Shown in pieces: positions 1-10,694 of a stretch of 64,000 nt of DNA (within the stretch, counting starts at the first letter, position 1; every line of letters begins with the position of its first letter). The DNA is from Salvator merianae. Its lineage: Eukaryota; Chordata; Lepidosauria; Squamata; Teiidae. Below the pieces are notes generated by a model. The model was not told the origin of the DNA, did not search any database, and worked only from the letters and a program-made list of their open reading frames with translations. Position numbers and translations under genes: made by a program. The stretch is from assembly GCA_003586115.2 (NCBI GenBank), contig QVOM02000126.1, forward strand, positions 54,750,139 to 54,814,138. Direction: 5' to 3'.

Positions 1-710
1 CATCATATTTATTTTCCTGTGCTAGGATTTCCAGTTCTCCTTGTTTGTTTCCCATGCTTTGCGCATTGGTATAGAAACATTTTAGTTTGCGACCAATGTC
101 TCTTATAGGCTTGACTCCTCTAGTTTCCTTCCAAACTGTTTGTCTTTGTTCCTTCCTTTCATTTCTGGTAGCAAGATCCTTATCTGTATTTATTAGCTGC
201 TTATCTTTCTCTGGACTTTTACTTCCCTTCCCCTTTCGCCCTAGTTTAAAGCTCTCCTGATGAGCGCAGCCAGTCTCCTGCCAAATATGTGCTTTCCTGT
301 CTTTGTAAGATGGAGCCCATCTCTTGCAAGGAGTCCAACATATAAGTAGTTTAGTCCATGGTCTAGAAATCCAAATCCTTGCTGATAGCACCATCGAAGT
401 AGCCAGTTGTTTACCTGTAGAATCTTGCTCCATCTTCTTGTTCCATGGCCATTCACTGGGAGGATAGAAGAGAAGACAACTTGCGCTCCCAGTTCCTTCA
501 CTTTCCTGCCCAGGTCTTCAAAGTCTCTGCAGATAGCTTCAAGGTTCCTTCCTGCAGTGTCATTTGTTCCTACATGTATTAGTAGGAACGGGTAATAGTC
601 TTCCCTCAACAGACTGCATGAAGTCATCAGATAACCCCTTGCAACTCTCAAGGTTGCAGCCAGGGAATAAAAGTTTCCTGACTGTGACCCTGACAGCCAT
701 GAGTGATGTG
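1..710 (-). mobile_element. CR1-type LINE, internal fragment
   Basis: This is the middle of a chicken-repeat-1 (CR1) non-LTR retrotransposon read on the minus strand. The upstream part (higher coordinates) encodes the C-terminal domain of ORF1. The last ~110 bases before the window edge encode the start of ORF2, seen as a peptide like KCFYTNAQSMGNKQGELEIL, the usual entry into the CR1 endonuclease. The endonuclease and reverse transcriptase lie outside the window on the left. At about 710 the CR1 similarity stops where a hAT-like MITE begins, and I do not see it resume beyond 1046. Family assignment rests on the ORF1-ORF2 arrangement typical of reptile CR1 and is strong; the subfamily is not known. 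Confidence 0.85.
241..710 (-). pseudogene. CR1 ORF1 C-terminal esterase-like (SGNH hydrolase) domain
   Basis: The frame is open for about 155 codons and has no real start; the first methionine is internal. It shows the blocks of the SGNH/GDSL-like esterase domain of CR1 ORF1: LIHVGTNDT (the GTND block), QVVFSSILPV, then FGFLDHG and finally DGLHLTKTGKHIFG, which supplies the catalytic Asp-x-x-His pair. The nucleophilic-serine block lies upstream and is not convincingly preserved here. In CR1 elements this domain is thought to help the ORF1 protein handle lipid or RNP contacts, which is family knowledge and not shown by this sequence. It ends with a stop just before the ORF2 linker. It should not be annotated as a host lipase or PAF-acetylhydrolase. 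Confidence 0.85.
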
Positions 711-1046
711 AGAGATGTGAAAAATTCAATTTGTGTTTGCAAATTCAAATATTTCGCATTCACAGATATTTGCATCAAATTGAAAATCCAGTTTTTGCAT
801 TTCCTGTATTAGATCAAATCAAACCAGTCATTCACTCTTGAAAACAAAGTATTTAATTGAATATTCACATTTTTTCCTGTAGTTTTGCCCATGAAAAGGG
901 CATTTTCAATGGGAAAAACCTTGCACAAAATGCAAAAAATGTGAAAAAGGTTTTCTTCGATGTGATTCATCAACTAATTGAAAATATGGGTTTTTGCTTC
1001 AACAGTGAAACAAAAAAAATGTTAATTTTGTTTGTGCACATCTCTA
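710..1046. mobile_element. Degraded hAT-like MITE
   Basis: The right end reads TTTGTGCACATCTCTA and the left end AGAGATGTGAAAAATTC. These are inverted versions of the (C)TAGRGATGTGCAC terminus seen at several other places in this window. The interior is AT-rich with short runs resembling AAATTGAAAA and no coding potential. No convincing 8-bp duplication remains (4 of 8 bases at best). It abuts the CR1 fragment, so it probably inserted into it. Confidence 0.5.
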
Positions 1047-2412
1047 ACTTGTGATCAGCACACAAGCACTTTAAGTGAAGCACTATTGTTCACTTCATTC
1101 ACAGGCAGAAGAAAGCTATAGTAGCAGAGCTTCCTCTCCCCCCCCCCCCACCATGCAGATCTTGCCATAATCTGTGAGAAGGAAGTATAATTCAATTGTT
1201 TTTTAAATGCACAGGTATTATTTTCTGTTCTCCAGATACTGCGATAGATCCACTCATATGTACATCCTTTTGCTGAGTATAGTGTAGCAATGTTTAAATA
1301 ACCTGGTATTTACTCTCCTGCTTTTTTGTATAGGATTGTAAATCAAGTTTAAAGTCAGAGGCACAAAACAAAAATGCTTTACCTATGGCATTGTATTCAG
1401 GGGCTTTGCAAATACCTGGTATTCTGTGCCCTGCATATCTTTCACTTATCAGTGTTGAATAATAATATAAAATGTCAGATTGCAGCTTATTTCTAAGTGT
1501 CAATCAAACAGATTCCCTGGCAGCTAGAGCTCACACAGTTGCACTAGCCATAGCCTTAGTGTTTGAAATAAGATAGTGATAGTTGCCATGTTTTGAGAAA
1601 TGCTGTGCTAGGCATTAGGGACAAGTAGGAAGGTTGCGTCCAAACCTGAGTTTAAAATCTAAGTTTTTCTGATTTGTCATAGAAGCCCTTGCACTCTCTT
1701 CTAACATCAGGTCATGCTGGATTAGCTCAAAACATCCTTTTGGAAAATTCAGAGCAGCACCTCCAGGAATGAAGAACATAAGAACTCAGAGCCTTCCTGC
1801 TTTCCCCATGCTGTTAGAGATTTTGGACCAGTGAGGCATGCTGGTCCAGGTCATGACTTGAAACAGCACCATCTGCTGGTCCAGACCAGCCACTGCACTG
1901 GCCCTAGCCTCAGAGGCCCTGGGGAACCCATCTGTTTCCCAGTCCTTGATTTTAATTATAGTTTTACAAAATAAGAGACTGTGGTCCATCAGAAACTGGG
2001 GCTTCAGGTGGAGCTGAGATACTGTGGTGCAGATCATACCAATCATGCCAAGCACTGCTTCAACGAATGTGAGGCTGACAGACCGGAAAGAGCTTTGCTT
2101 GCTAAACCCTGTCTTCCAGCTGGATCTAAGGCAATGGACAAGAAAACAGTCCTGTCTGCAAATTCTCCCTGTCTTCTTCAGAACCTCTGTGCTACCAGAA
2201 GATCCCTCTGTCCACTAAGGGAGATCTGAAGGGGTTTCAGGAACTTGCAAAGGAAGTAATTGAAAATATGTTTCCAGATGCATTTCTGCCTTCTGTAAAC
2301 TGAAAGGCAAAACTGGATAAAAGCCCTCATTTTTATTTAGACAGCTTAAGGACATAGTAGTCGTTCTATTCAATTTCAGTCACTACATATGTGGCAAGCA
2401 TTCAGTATAAGT

Positions 2413-2447
<35 letters not shown>

Positions 2448-2515
2448 CATGTGCAGTGAGAAAATTGGGATCCCAGTAATTATGCTGAAAAATTTTGTTA
2501 CACTTTTTAGATCCT
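1047..2515. other. Anonymous sequence with two simple repeats
   Basis: I see no gene or recognisable transposon here. The stretch holds a C-homopolymer at about 1138-1149 and a (GA)n run at about 2419-2447. Open frames are short and unconvincing. Confidence 0.5.
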
Positions 2516-3164
2516 GGGCTGTTTTCACACTTTCCACATTAGAATGGGATAATTATTCCATTCTAACATTGAATTGATCCTGTAGCATGGACACTGGCCC
2601 TTTCTGCACTTGGCCTTTTTGTCGATTATATCTCAGAATAGGGACCTGCCATCTGCATGCTAGTGCAGACTATGGTAGGCCCTGGGCAAAACTTTTCATG
2701 GTTTGCACTAGCATGTGGATAGTAGGTCCCTATTCTGAGATATAATCGACAAAAAGGCCAAACGCAGAATGGGCCACTGTCTGCACTGTGGGGCCCTGTT
2801 CTTAAATATCAGCAGATACCAGCATTCACACAGTGAATGCTGGCATTCTGCTCTGGCTGTTTACCATGACAGCATCCAGGAAGCGTCCGACCACTGCCAT
2901 GGTGACTGGCAGTGCCCTGCAGCATGCAGGCATGATTGCACAGGTGCAACTGCTGCATGTGGCATGACCATGCATTCACATTCAGAAGCAGGTACCAATG
3001 CATTTTACCAAGAGCTGGATAACTCTAGAGCTAGCTGTGCTCCACAGCTAACATGCTCAGGAGCAGCTATATGCTGCTTCTGGTCCGGCAGGCCTCCACA
3101 AAGTGCAGAGACAGTTTGCTAGTGAGTGACCCTGGAACTTGCTAGCTCAAAGTGCAAAAAGTCC
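2516..3164. mobile_element. MITE of the GGGCTGTTTTCACAC family, interrupted
   Basis: The left terminus is GGGCTGTTTTCACACTTTCC and the right end is an inverted relative, AGTGCAAAAAGTCC. The left end has a small palindrome around ATTAGAATGGGATAATTATTCCATTCTAA that recurs at 47,850 and 54,010. The interior matches 47,833-48,295 (for example CTTAAATAYCAGCA, then GCTAGTTCAAAGYGC near the end). A second MITE at 2596-2775 splits it. It is non-coding; open frames across it are chance. Confidence 0.7.
2596..2775. mobile_element. 180-bp near-perfect foldback MITE (GGCCCTTTCTGCAC family)
   Basis: Almost the whole element is one inverted repeat. The left arm contains ATATCTCAGAATAGGGACCT and CATGCTAGTGCA; the right arm contains their reverse complements, with only a short loop near 2685. 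It sits inside the MITE at 2516-3164. Comparison with the uninterrupted relative at 47,833-48,295 shows the insertion added a 3-bp duplication, ACT (2593-2595 and 2776-2778). Further copies are at 28,967-29,147 and 51,004-51,181, and a half copy is at 10,620-10,694. It is non-autonomous; the superfamily is not settled. Confidence 0.8.
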
Positions 3165-4584
3165 ACTGGTCTTAGAAAGCAAAGTACCACACAGCATAGA
3201 TACTTGCTCCAGCCAGATAGAGGTTGGGCAGGACTGATTTCTGAGGCAGGAAGTTCTCAGTTACAGTGCCAGCTTTTGCAGTGGTGGGCACACACTATGC
3301 ACCTCTTTGTGACTCTGAGTGAGAGTTCTATTCACAGCAGCAAGGCTCCTGCCAAGACTTACACTGAGAGACCAGAAATGGCACTGCAAGTCTTTTTTTC
3401 CCCCCAGTCTACCCTGGGACTCCAGCAGGAGCCTTTGCTCTTGAGTTCTCTTTATACTCCTCTCTCACGTGTTCACTGGGGGAAGGAGGTGACTTCTCCT
3501 GATGGAAGCAAACTAGGCTAGCTTAAGTTAGATTGTAGGTAGACCTCTTCTGTTGGAGGTTTTGTCTGCTGAGGGCTTTGCATGGAACAGGAATTTCTGG
3601 ATGCCCAGACCCCTATACGCCTTGGTGTACAGATGCACAGGCTCTCAGGTGCCTTGTAGATAACTTGCAGGTGCCTTGCATGCTTATGTGGATGGTTTCT
3701 CTTTCCATACTAAAAAGCATAGTACTCCTCTGGAGCCAAAAGCCAGACATTCTTAAAATTTGTGTACGTTCACGGCCTTTTTCACAAAAAAATAGGAGAA
3801 TAAATAGATTCCAATTTCTGCAAACTCTTGCACATCTGCATAACTACCCACCTGAGTATGTTTGCAGCAGAATAATTATTTTCCTTCTTGGCTTTTTGAG
3901 GAAAATCACACAGGCACATCCCATTTAAAAACAAGTAGCAAGTGAATATTTCCATTCTAAGAAAGCAACATATTCATTCTCTCTGCTGTGCGACACAAGT
4001 GCTCTGAATCAATGTCAAGTAATAATATTAAACTATATTGTACTATACCAACTCATATTCCGGAACTGCATTGCTAGTTTCTCTCTTTTTCTCTCCTTAC
4101 CAATAGCTCATTATTTCTTACAAAAATTGGTTGTTTGGAAACACCATCATTTGTTCGGTTGCGTGAACTTTCTCAGTTGAAATATCAGCCCTTTTTCTCC
4201 ATTTCCAAATCTGTGTTTTCTTCTTCTTCTTTTTTCAAAGTGCTTCTCTGCTCCATTTCAAAACAGCTTCACATTCTTGTTGTAAAAGAAGACACAGCTC
4301 TTGGAATCAAAGTAGGATATTTCATTATTTCATTTGCATGCGAATACTAAACATTTATTCTGCATTCATATATAATTTTAATTTCCTTTGTTCTGCTCCA
4401 AAAAAAGAGTAGCAGAGGATAGAGAAATAACCACTTCACCTTACAGAGTTCTTGAGATAATTCTCTTCTATGTGCTTAGAAAATTCCATAAATGTGAAGT
4501 TTTATTACCAACTCAGGACAATTTGAGACTTTTTATAATAGAGCATGTATCAGATACTTTATACAAACTCTCTATACATATTTA
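3165..4584. other. Anonymous sequence
   Basis: I recognise neither a gene nor a repeat family in this stretch. The open frames present are short and lack any domain pattern. Confidence 0.4.
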
Positions 4585-4945
4585 CTAGGGATGTGCACAA
4601 ATGAAATTCATGTGATCATTTTACTGTGGAAGAGAAAACCCATATTTTTGCATCATTGGTGAATAACAACATTTAAAAAATGTTTTTTGTTTTCCATTCA
4701 CTTCTACACTTTTAACATTTTAAAAATACAGTTTTTCCAATTGAAAAAGTCCTTTTCATGGGCAAAAATGCAGCAAAAACAGGAATATTTGATCATTTTT
4801 TTCAGTTTCGCAAACAGGGAGATTGGTTTGATTTGACTGAATTTGGGAAGTGTGAAAAACTGCATTTTTGTTTTGATGCAAATATCTGCAAATGTGAAAT
4901 ATTTGATTAAAATTGTGAATATGGATCAAATGTTGCACTTTTCTA
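4585..4945. mobile_element. hAT-like MITE with 8-bp target duplication
   Basis: The left end is TAGGGATGTGCACAAATG and the right end is an eroded inverted copy, GTTGCACTTTTCTA. The flanks are ATATTTAC (4577-4584) and TTATTTAC (4946-4953), a 7 of 8 match consistent with the 8-bp duplications made by hAT transposases. The 361-bp interior is AT-rich and non-coding. Confidence 0.7.
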
Positions 4946-4953
4946 TTATTTAC

Positions 4954-6203
4954 TCATGTATTTCTCTATTGTTGCCTGGTCCTTCTTTGAGTTATTGGTT
5001 GTAGGATCAAGCAAATTTCTCAGAGATACATTTCTATTTCTGTGGGTTCCCCCCCCCCAATCTGCATTCAGTTCTATTGTTTAAAATTTTAAGTTTCACA
5101 TTTAATGCTATCTGTGTCATTTTATACTGTTCATTGCCCAATCAGCCTAGTCATAATAGTAGAAAATTATGTAATTTCTGCTAAATAATTAACCTAATTG
5201 TAAAGTTACTGCTTATTGAAAGAACAAGTTAATATTGTTTGTATTGCTACTTTAAGTAATTTCTGTAACATTACTAAAGTAGTGTGATTTGTAGATTTAA
5301 AATTTTATAAACTGAACAAACTGTTGCATTTTTTTTCTTATTTCCATAACAAATGAAATGGAATAAAACAGAAAAAGGAAAAAGAGGGCATGCCAGGTTC
5401 TGTATCCTTTGGAAATTAATGGAATAATAATTTGGTCCACTTTTTGCTATGGACTATTCTGAATAGAAGCTCGTGAATCTGTTTGTTTCTTAAAATATAA
5501 CTTCCACTTAGAATATGCCTTTAGAATAAGGAGGCCCCGTGCAGAGAATGACTTAAAAAAAAAAAGAAAGAAAAAGGAATCATAAATGCATTATTTATAG
5601 GAAATACATTAAGAAACAGCCCAAATCCCTATTTGCATAAAAGGTTGCAACGCAAAGACGGACTTTACATATATTTCAAAATTTCTGCACAAAGGAGGAC
5701 GGGTCAAACATAGGAGTGAATGCCAATAAAGCTTAGTGTTTGCTGTTGGTACTCAAACTGTGGTTGCATCCACACCTCGATGCCACAGGGTTTGACAAGG
5801 TGGAGATATATTCTTTGATTCCAGGACAGGGCATGTGCTGGCCAAACAGTCCACATCTCACCCTTCTCTTCCTGTGGAGCTGGCAGCTCAGTCTTGGAGC
5901 TGAGCTGTTAGTTCTGAAGATGAGGGGCCTTCTTGCACTGGAAAAGACACCAGAAGTGGGCCATTGCTAGCACACTATCCCTGTAGTGCAGGTTCTGTAG
6001 GACACACTCTCTGCCACCATTTGTCCCAGCTGTGGCAGTGGCATGCTGAATGATGGAGATACCATCAGACTTTTTTTTTAGTGTTTTGGTGAAGGATGCA
6101 CTGGAAGGCACCCAAAGGCCCTTCTCAGACCAATCTGTGGCAGCAAGCACCCTTCCCCTGAATCACACCTGCTGCCATAGGTATCAACACACTCCATGTC
6201 AAA
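4954..6203. other. Anonymous AT-rich sequence
   Basis: There are short homopolymers (a C run near 5050 and A-rich runs near 5555) but no gene and no family I can name. The segment around 5760-5960 is less AT-rich and begins near TTGCATCCACACC, a terminus-like string also seen at 12,488. That may mark an eroded MITE, but I could not find the partner end. Confidence 0.4.
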
Positions 6204-6310
6204 CACAATATTTATTTGTTTATTTGTCACATTTGTATGCCACTCTTTACCCAAAGATTCTGGGGCAAGTAACAACTAACGATACAAATGCAAGCACAAA
6301 AGCGTATTTA
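6204..6310 (-). mobile_element. L2-type LINE 3' tail fragment
   Basis: The pattern TTTATTTGTCACATTTGTATGCC followed by CCCAAAGATTCTGGGGC is the antisense of the conserved L2 3' end in squamates (a pyrimidine-rich, GCC-type hairpin followed by a short repeat tail). Only about 100 bp is present. Confidence 0.5.
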
Positions 6311-6818
6311 ATATATAGCTCTCCCACCCTCTCTCTCTCCTTTTCACCCTGGCAGGGCAACATTCAGAGGAAACTATGCATCAAAGGCCCAGGTGAAGAG
6401 GTATATTGTGGTCAGGCATCAAAAACCGTATAAAGTTAACACCTGGCATACCTCCATGAAGAGGTTATTCCACAGCTACTATTGCCATATTCTATTTTGT
6501 TTTTGTTTTTTTGGGGGGGGTTCAACATCTTATGCTGATTGAGAGTAATCAATTTCATGGAAGCTTTCTTCTAAACCTTAATTTCTACTCTGGGTGATTA
6601 AACTGCTGTAATATCCAAAGTGTCAAAAGGTCAACTAGATATTTGCAAGTCATCAGGCTAGTCAAATGGCTGAATGCCAGATGTTTCACCTACCTACTCC
6701 TTCTGTTGAAAGGAGTGACCTGCTATAAATCCTGATTGAAGTATTTTCAGGTTCCTTTTTTAAAGAGAGTTAATTTGAGGATGCAACTGAATGTCTCACT
6801 TACCTTTGGGTCAACACT

Positions 6819-7813
6819 AGGGGTGTGCACGAAGCTTCGTGGCATTCGATTTTCGATCGAATTTCGTGATTCTGTGCCCTTCGCATCGAATGCGAAGGGC
6901 ACCAGAAATCACGAATGCGAATTGCGAAGGTCCCTCAATTTTTCGAAGTATTTCGGGACCTTCGCAATTTGCCAAAGTCTCACCTCTCTAGGCTGTCAGC
7001 GCTGGCGCTGACAGCCTAGGGTGAATCAGCCAGCCAGCAGCGAGTGGAAGTGCAGAAAATTCAACGGAAGGGAGGGATTCCCTTCCCATTGATTTTCCTT
7101 CTCTTCCCCTCACTGACTCACCCCCCCTTAGGCTGTCAGCGCGAGCGCTGACAGCCTAGGGTGAATGAGGCAGCCAGCAGACATCGGAAGCAGATAAATC
7201 AAGGCGAACGGAAGACCTTTTCGCCTTGATTTCTCTGCTTCAGATGGCGCTCGCCTCTCTCTCATCCCCCCCCCCCAGTCTGTCATCAGACTGACAGACT
7301 GCGGCGGGAGTGAGAGAGCGCGCTGCGCCATCGGAAGCAGATAAATCAAGGCGAACGGAAGACCTTTTCGCCTTGATTTCTCTGCTTCAGATGGCGCTCG
7401 CCTCTCTCTCATCCCCCCCCCCAGTCTGTCATCAGACTGACAGACTGCGGCGGGAGTGAGAGAGCGCGCTGCGCCATCGGAAGCAGATAAATCAAGGCGA
7501 ACGGAAGACCTTTTCGCCTTGATTTCTCTGCTTCACGTGGCGCTCGCCTCTCTCTCATCCCCCCCCCAGTCTGTCATCAGACTGACAGACTGGGGGGGGA
7601 ATGAGAGAGAGGCGAGCGCCATCCGAAGCAGAGAAATTAAGGCAAAGGTTTTCCCTTTGCCTTGATTTATCTGCTTCCGTTCGCGGCGAAGATTTTCGCC
7701 GCGAAAACGAAGGGCTTCATTTTGATGCGTATTTTTTCGCACGAAAACGAAGCCTAGGAGCTTCGCAGTCCTGCGAAGTGAAAAGGGAAAAGTGCCTTCG
7801 TGCACATCCCTAG
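6819..7813. mobile_element. 995-bp hAT-like MITE with internal tandem array
   Basis: The termini are AGGGGTGTGCACGAAG and the inverted TTCGTGCACATCCCTAG. The flanks are a perfect 8-bp duplication TCAACACT (6811-6818 and 7814-7821), which supports a hAT transposase. The element is GC- and CpG-rich against an AT-rich background and has no transposase. The subterminal region is full of palindromes built from TTCGC/GCGAA words. The interior is a tandem array described separately. CpG retention and the intact duplication suggest a fairly young insertion. Confidence 0.85.
6989..7640. repeat. Tandem array of ~142-147 bp palindrome-bearing units
   Basis: The string CATCGGAAGCAGATAAATC recurs at 7182, 7329 and 7475, giving periods of 147 and 146 bp. 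An earlier, more diverged pair starts with AGGCTGTCAGCG at about 6990 and 7132. Each unit holds a hairpin (AAGGCGAACGG...CCTTTTCGCCTT), a C-homopolymer and a palindrome AGTCTGTCATCAGACTGACAGACT-like core. The last unit is inverted or diverged, so the array can also fold back on itself. It is entirely internal to the hAT-like MITE. Confidence 0.85.
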
Positions 7814-7821
7814 TCAACACT

Positions 7822-8137
7822 GGCTCTTTCCACACTTGCTTGTTAAACCAGAACAAGCAGTTCACTACTATACTTTGTCTGCTTGGGACTAGTGTTATCC
7901 TGGTTCAGAGCCATCCTGGGGGCTCCCCATCATAGATTAACTGAAAACGTGTTTGAAGAGGTCTACGAATAGCCCAAACTATCTTGTTCTGGTCCAGCCT
8001 TTGGTGCATCTTCATAGAATCCAGAACTAAGTAAATAAAAAAATCATAACTCTATATTTGAAGCTAATGGAAACTTCTAAAGATTATTTTTGAAACCCCA
8101 GCATGGAGATAGGCACATTATTTAAGAAGACTGTTCT
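7822..8137. mobile_element. MITE fragment with GGCTCTTTCCACAC terminus
   Basis: This begins GGCTCTTTCCACACTTGC directly after the right duplication of the hAT-like MITE. It aligns with 51,186-51,610 in several blocks (GGGACTAGTGKTAT; GGTCCAGCC; TTGAAGCT; CATGRAGATARGCACA). The relative ends in AGTGTGGAAATGACC, the inverted form of this start, so the family has terminal inverted repeats. The right end of this copy is lost after about 8137. Confidence 0.55.
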
Positions 8138-9299
8138 GTTCTGCCCTGCCCTTGTACATCAGACACAATGTATGAGTGACTCGAACTGTGCCAATTAGTG
8201 ACAGTGGCGAGTGAAGCCTTGCATGAGAAGTCAGTTGTATGGATCAAAATAGCTATGGTGTGTCTGCATTGCTGCTGAGCTTAGCCCAGGACAGATGGTT
8301 TCCTCAACCTCACAGTGAAGACGGTGATTTCTCTTATCTCGGAACAGAGTAGACTAGAACAGTTAGGTAGCCAGAATTCCATTGATGTCAAGAGCAGTTT
8401 GCCAACACCAGGGCCAAGTAGAAACATCATCTGTGCAAGCAGAGTTCTGTTCTCACAGATTGTCTTGGCAGTGTGGAGCTTCACATCAGAGTTCTGAGTA
8501 TTTGTCCACCATCCTCCCACTCCTTCACTAAAACTAAAGTAGGTCATTTGGATGTTGCCTGCATTTTCCATCTATTGAATCTGGTGATGTGGTGCATGCC
8601 TTAGTTACAATCTGGGATCCAACTGGTAATGCCACTGAAGTTTGCAGACCAACGGAAATATATTTAAAGTAAGTAATTCTTGCATCAAGATGGTGACAAC
8701 TAGTGGAAGCTCAGATTAAAACCCACGCTTCAGTATACTTCCAGGCTTGGTGTTCATTTCAAAAATGTCACCTAAGGAAATGAAATATGGAGGCAAACTC
8801 TCATTCCACTGGGGGACAAATTTCATACCCAGTAGCAACTAATGTTTTAGGTCTCCTGGAATGGCTGCACGTAGATTTACCTTTCTTCTCTGAAAATTGT
8901 AAAGCACGTTGAATTGCGCTTTGATCCTACCCAGGAAAGTTTGCTTCTGATTTGGATATGAGAGTGATATGTAGCATGATACAGACTTCAAGGAATGGAA
9001 AATTCACATGTAGACCCCTTCTGGTCATCCCCTGGATGTCAGATGCAATGGTTGCACCACTTATTTCCCTTGTGTATCTCATCCTAAAGAGCCACAGGGA
9101 TGTTTATTCCCTTTTCCCAGACAGCTGCAATCCAGCCTGCCCCCCAAACGAGGAATGGTGGCAGAAGTCCAAAGGAATTCATATATTCAAAAGGTTCCTC
9201 CCATAGAGTGGACTTCTTCCTTAAATTTTGTCAAAGTATGATCTCTTAGAATGTTTCATTGTTTTGCCCAAGGCCTGTAATAGGAGCATGAATGGAATA
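8138..9299. other. Anonymous sequence
   Basis: I see no supported gene or repeat. Open frames are below 100 codons and carry no motif. Confidence 0.4.
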
Positions 9300-9301
9300 A
9301 G

Positions 9302-9348
<47 letters not shown>
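9300..9348. repeat. (GT)n microsatellite
   Basis: A GT dinucleotide run with one TTT interruption. Confidence 0.95.
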
Positions 9349-9537
9349 GATGAGGCTGTCACTCCCTTTGCTCCCTGCCACTTTTATGAATGTAAAGCAC
9401 TGTAGATGAAATGGGTGCATGCCCCCCCCCCAAATAAATGAGTGCATAAATAGGCACATGAAATTGTCAGCATCCTCTTTCACTTCCAATGGCAAAATTC
9501 TGGGCTTTCTACTCACATAAAATAACAATAGAATTTA

Positions 9538-9612
9538 GAATATAGACATAGACATAGACATAGACATAGATATAGATATAGATATAGATATAGATATGGA
9601 TATAGATATATC
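9538..9612. repeat. (ATAGAC/ATAGAT)n microsatellite
   Basis: A hexanucleotide array that shifts from ATAGAC units to ATAGAT units and ends in a short AT run. A YLYLYL-type open frame on the minus strand is a product of this array. Confidence 0.95.
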
Positions 9613-10619
9613 CCTTTAAGGATATAGGTAAACAAGAAAAGTGTGTGACAAATTGTTTCCCCCTCCCCAAATGCTGAAAGTGTGATCATTATTTTCATAA
9701 TTTTCCTCATAAGATTGCCACTAATCATTAAAATGCTTAAAAGATAAAATATAGTTAACTGCAAGCAAATTTGGTTTGATTGAAATCTCCCTACACACTG
9801 CTGAAGTTTCCTGACACTGCTGTCTTGCTTTCCTATAATTATTGTAGAAACCAAAATATTTTCTCCCTGCAAGGAAACACAATTATGATCTGCCACAAAA
9901 TGGTTAATTATACCTTAGTGTTACCTTGAGGTGAGTTTTAATGCTACTGTTATTTCAATTTCAGTACTGAAACTTTGCTGGAAACCACAGAAGTCCACTC
10001 ATTATTAAGAGCGGCAATAAACATTGCTCTTGAAAACCTCAACAAGCTACCTTGCTGTTAGCAAGAAGTGGAAATACAGTAACCTAAAAATAACTTATAA
10101 TGGAAAAATTATTTATTTATTAAAAAGAAAAAAATAACATTCATACAAATTACGTCTTGGATCCTGAAATAAAAATCTGACATGGCTGTTGTCAATAATG
10201 CACTCTTTACATGAAAAGTGCCACAGCTGAAAAATGAAGTTAGTATTCTGTGCCAAATATTTTGCTGGTGTAAGTTTGTCAGAAGCATCACTGGGTGTGT
10301 ATTGGCAGGATCACTGCCAACTATAATGGCTGCCAGTGTGCAATAAAGTCTGAACACATTTCTTGATAAAGAACTGTTGCCAACTGGGAGGTCCATGTAT
10401 GTTAATATGGTCCTTGCAGATGTAGATCTAAATTAAAGGGACTTAGGTGCTAGCAGCAGGCAAATCAAGAGATTAGGGCTTCATCCAAACACCAGCGGGA
10501 ATAAACACTTCAAAACAGAAAGGCTTGTTCCTACCCCAGGGTCAGGGGGTGCAGTCTACACATGCTTCATGCCTTCCCCTTTCTCTCTCTTTAGCCTGGC
10601 AACCTTTGAAGCGTTAAAA
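9613..10619. other. Anonymous sequence
   Basis: AT-rich sequence in which I recognise nothing. Confidence 0.4.
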
Positions 10620-10694
10620 GCCCTTTCTGCACTGGGGCTTATTCTGGACTATATCCCAGAATAGGGTCCTGCCATCTGCATGCTAATGCAGACT
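10620..10694. mobile_element. Half copy of the GGCCCTTTCTGCAC foldback MITE
   Basis: One arm only: CCCTTTCTGCACTGGGGCTT, then CCCAGAATAGGGTCCTGCCA and GCATGCTAATGCAGACTA. The other arm is missing, so the hairpin has been cut at its loop. Confidence 0.7.

Noticed and set aside
241..729. Host esterase or PAF-acetylhydrolase gene
   Set aside because: The following linker encodes the start of CR1 ORF2, so it is the CR1 ORF1 domain.
2596..2775. Stand-alone microRNA gene
   Set aside because: It is a copy of a dispersed foldback MITE family with three other copies in this window; no expression evidence.
7182..7620. 147-bp repeats as a CRISPR array
   Set aside because: The units are adjacent with no unique spacers, lie inside a hAT-like MITE, and the genome is eukaryotic.
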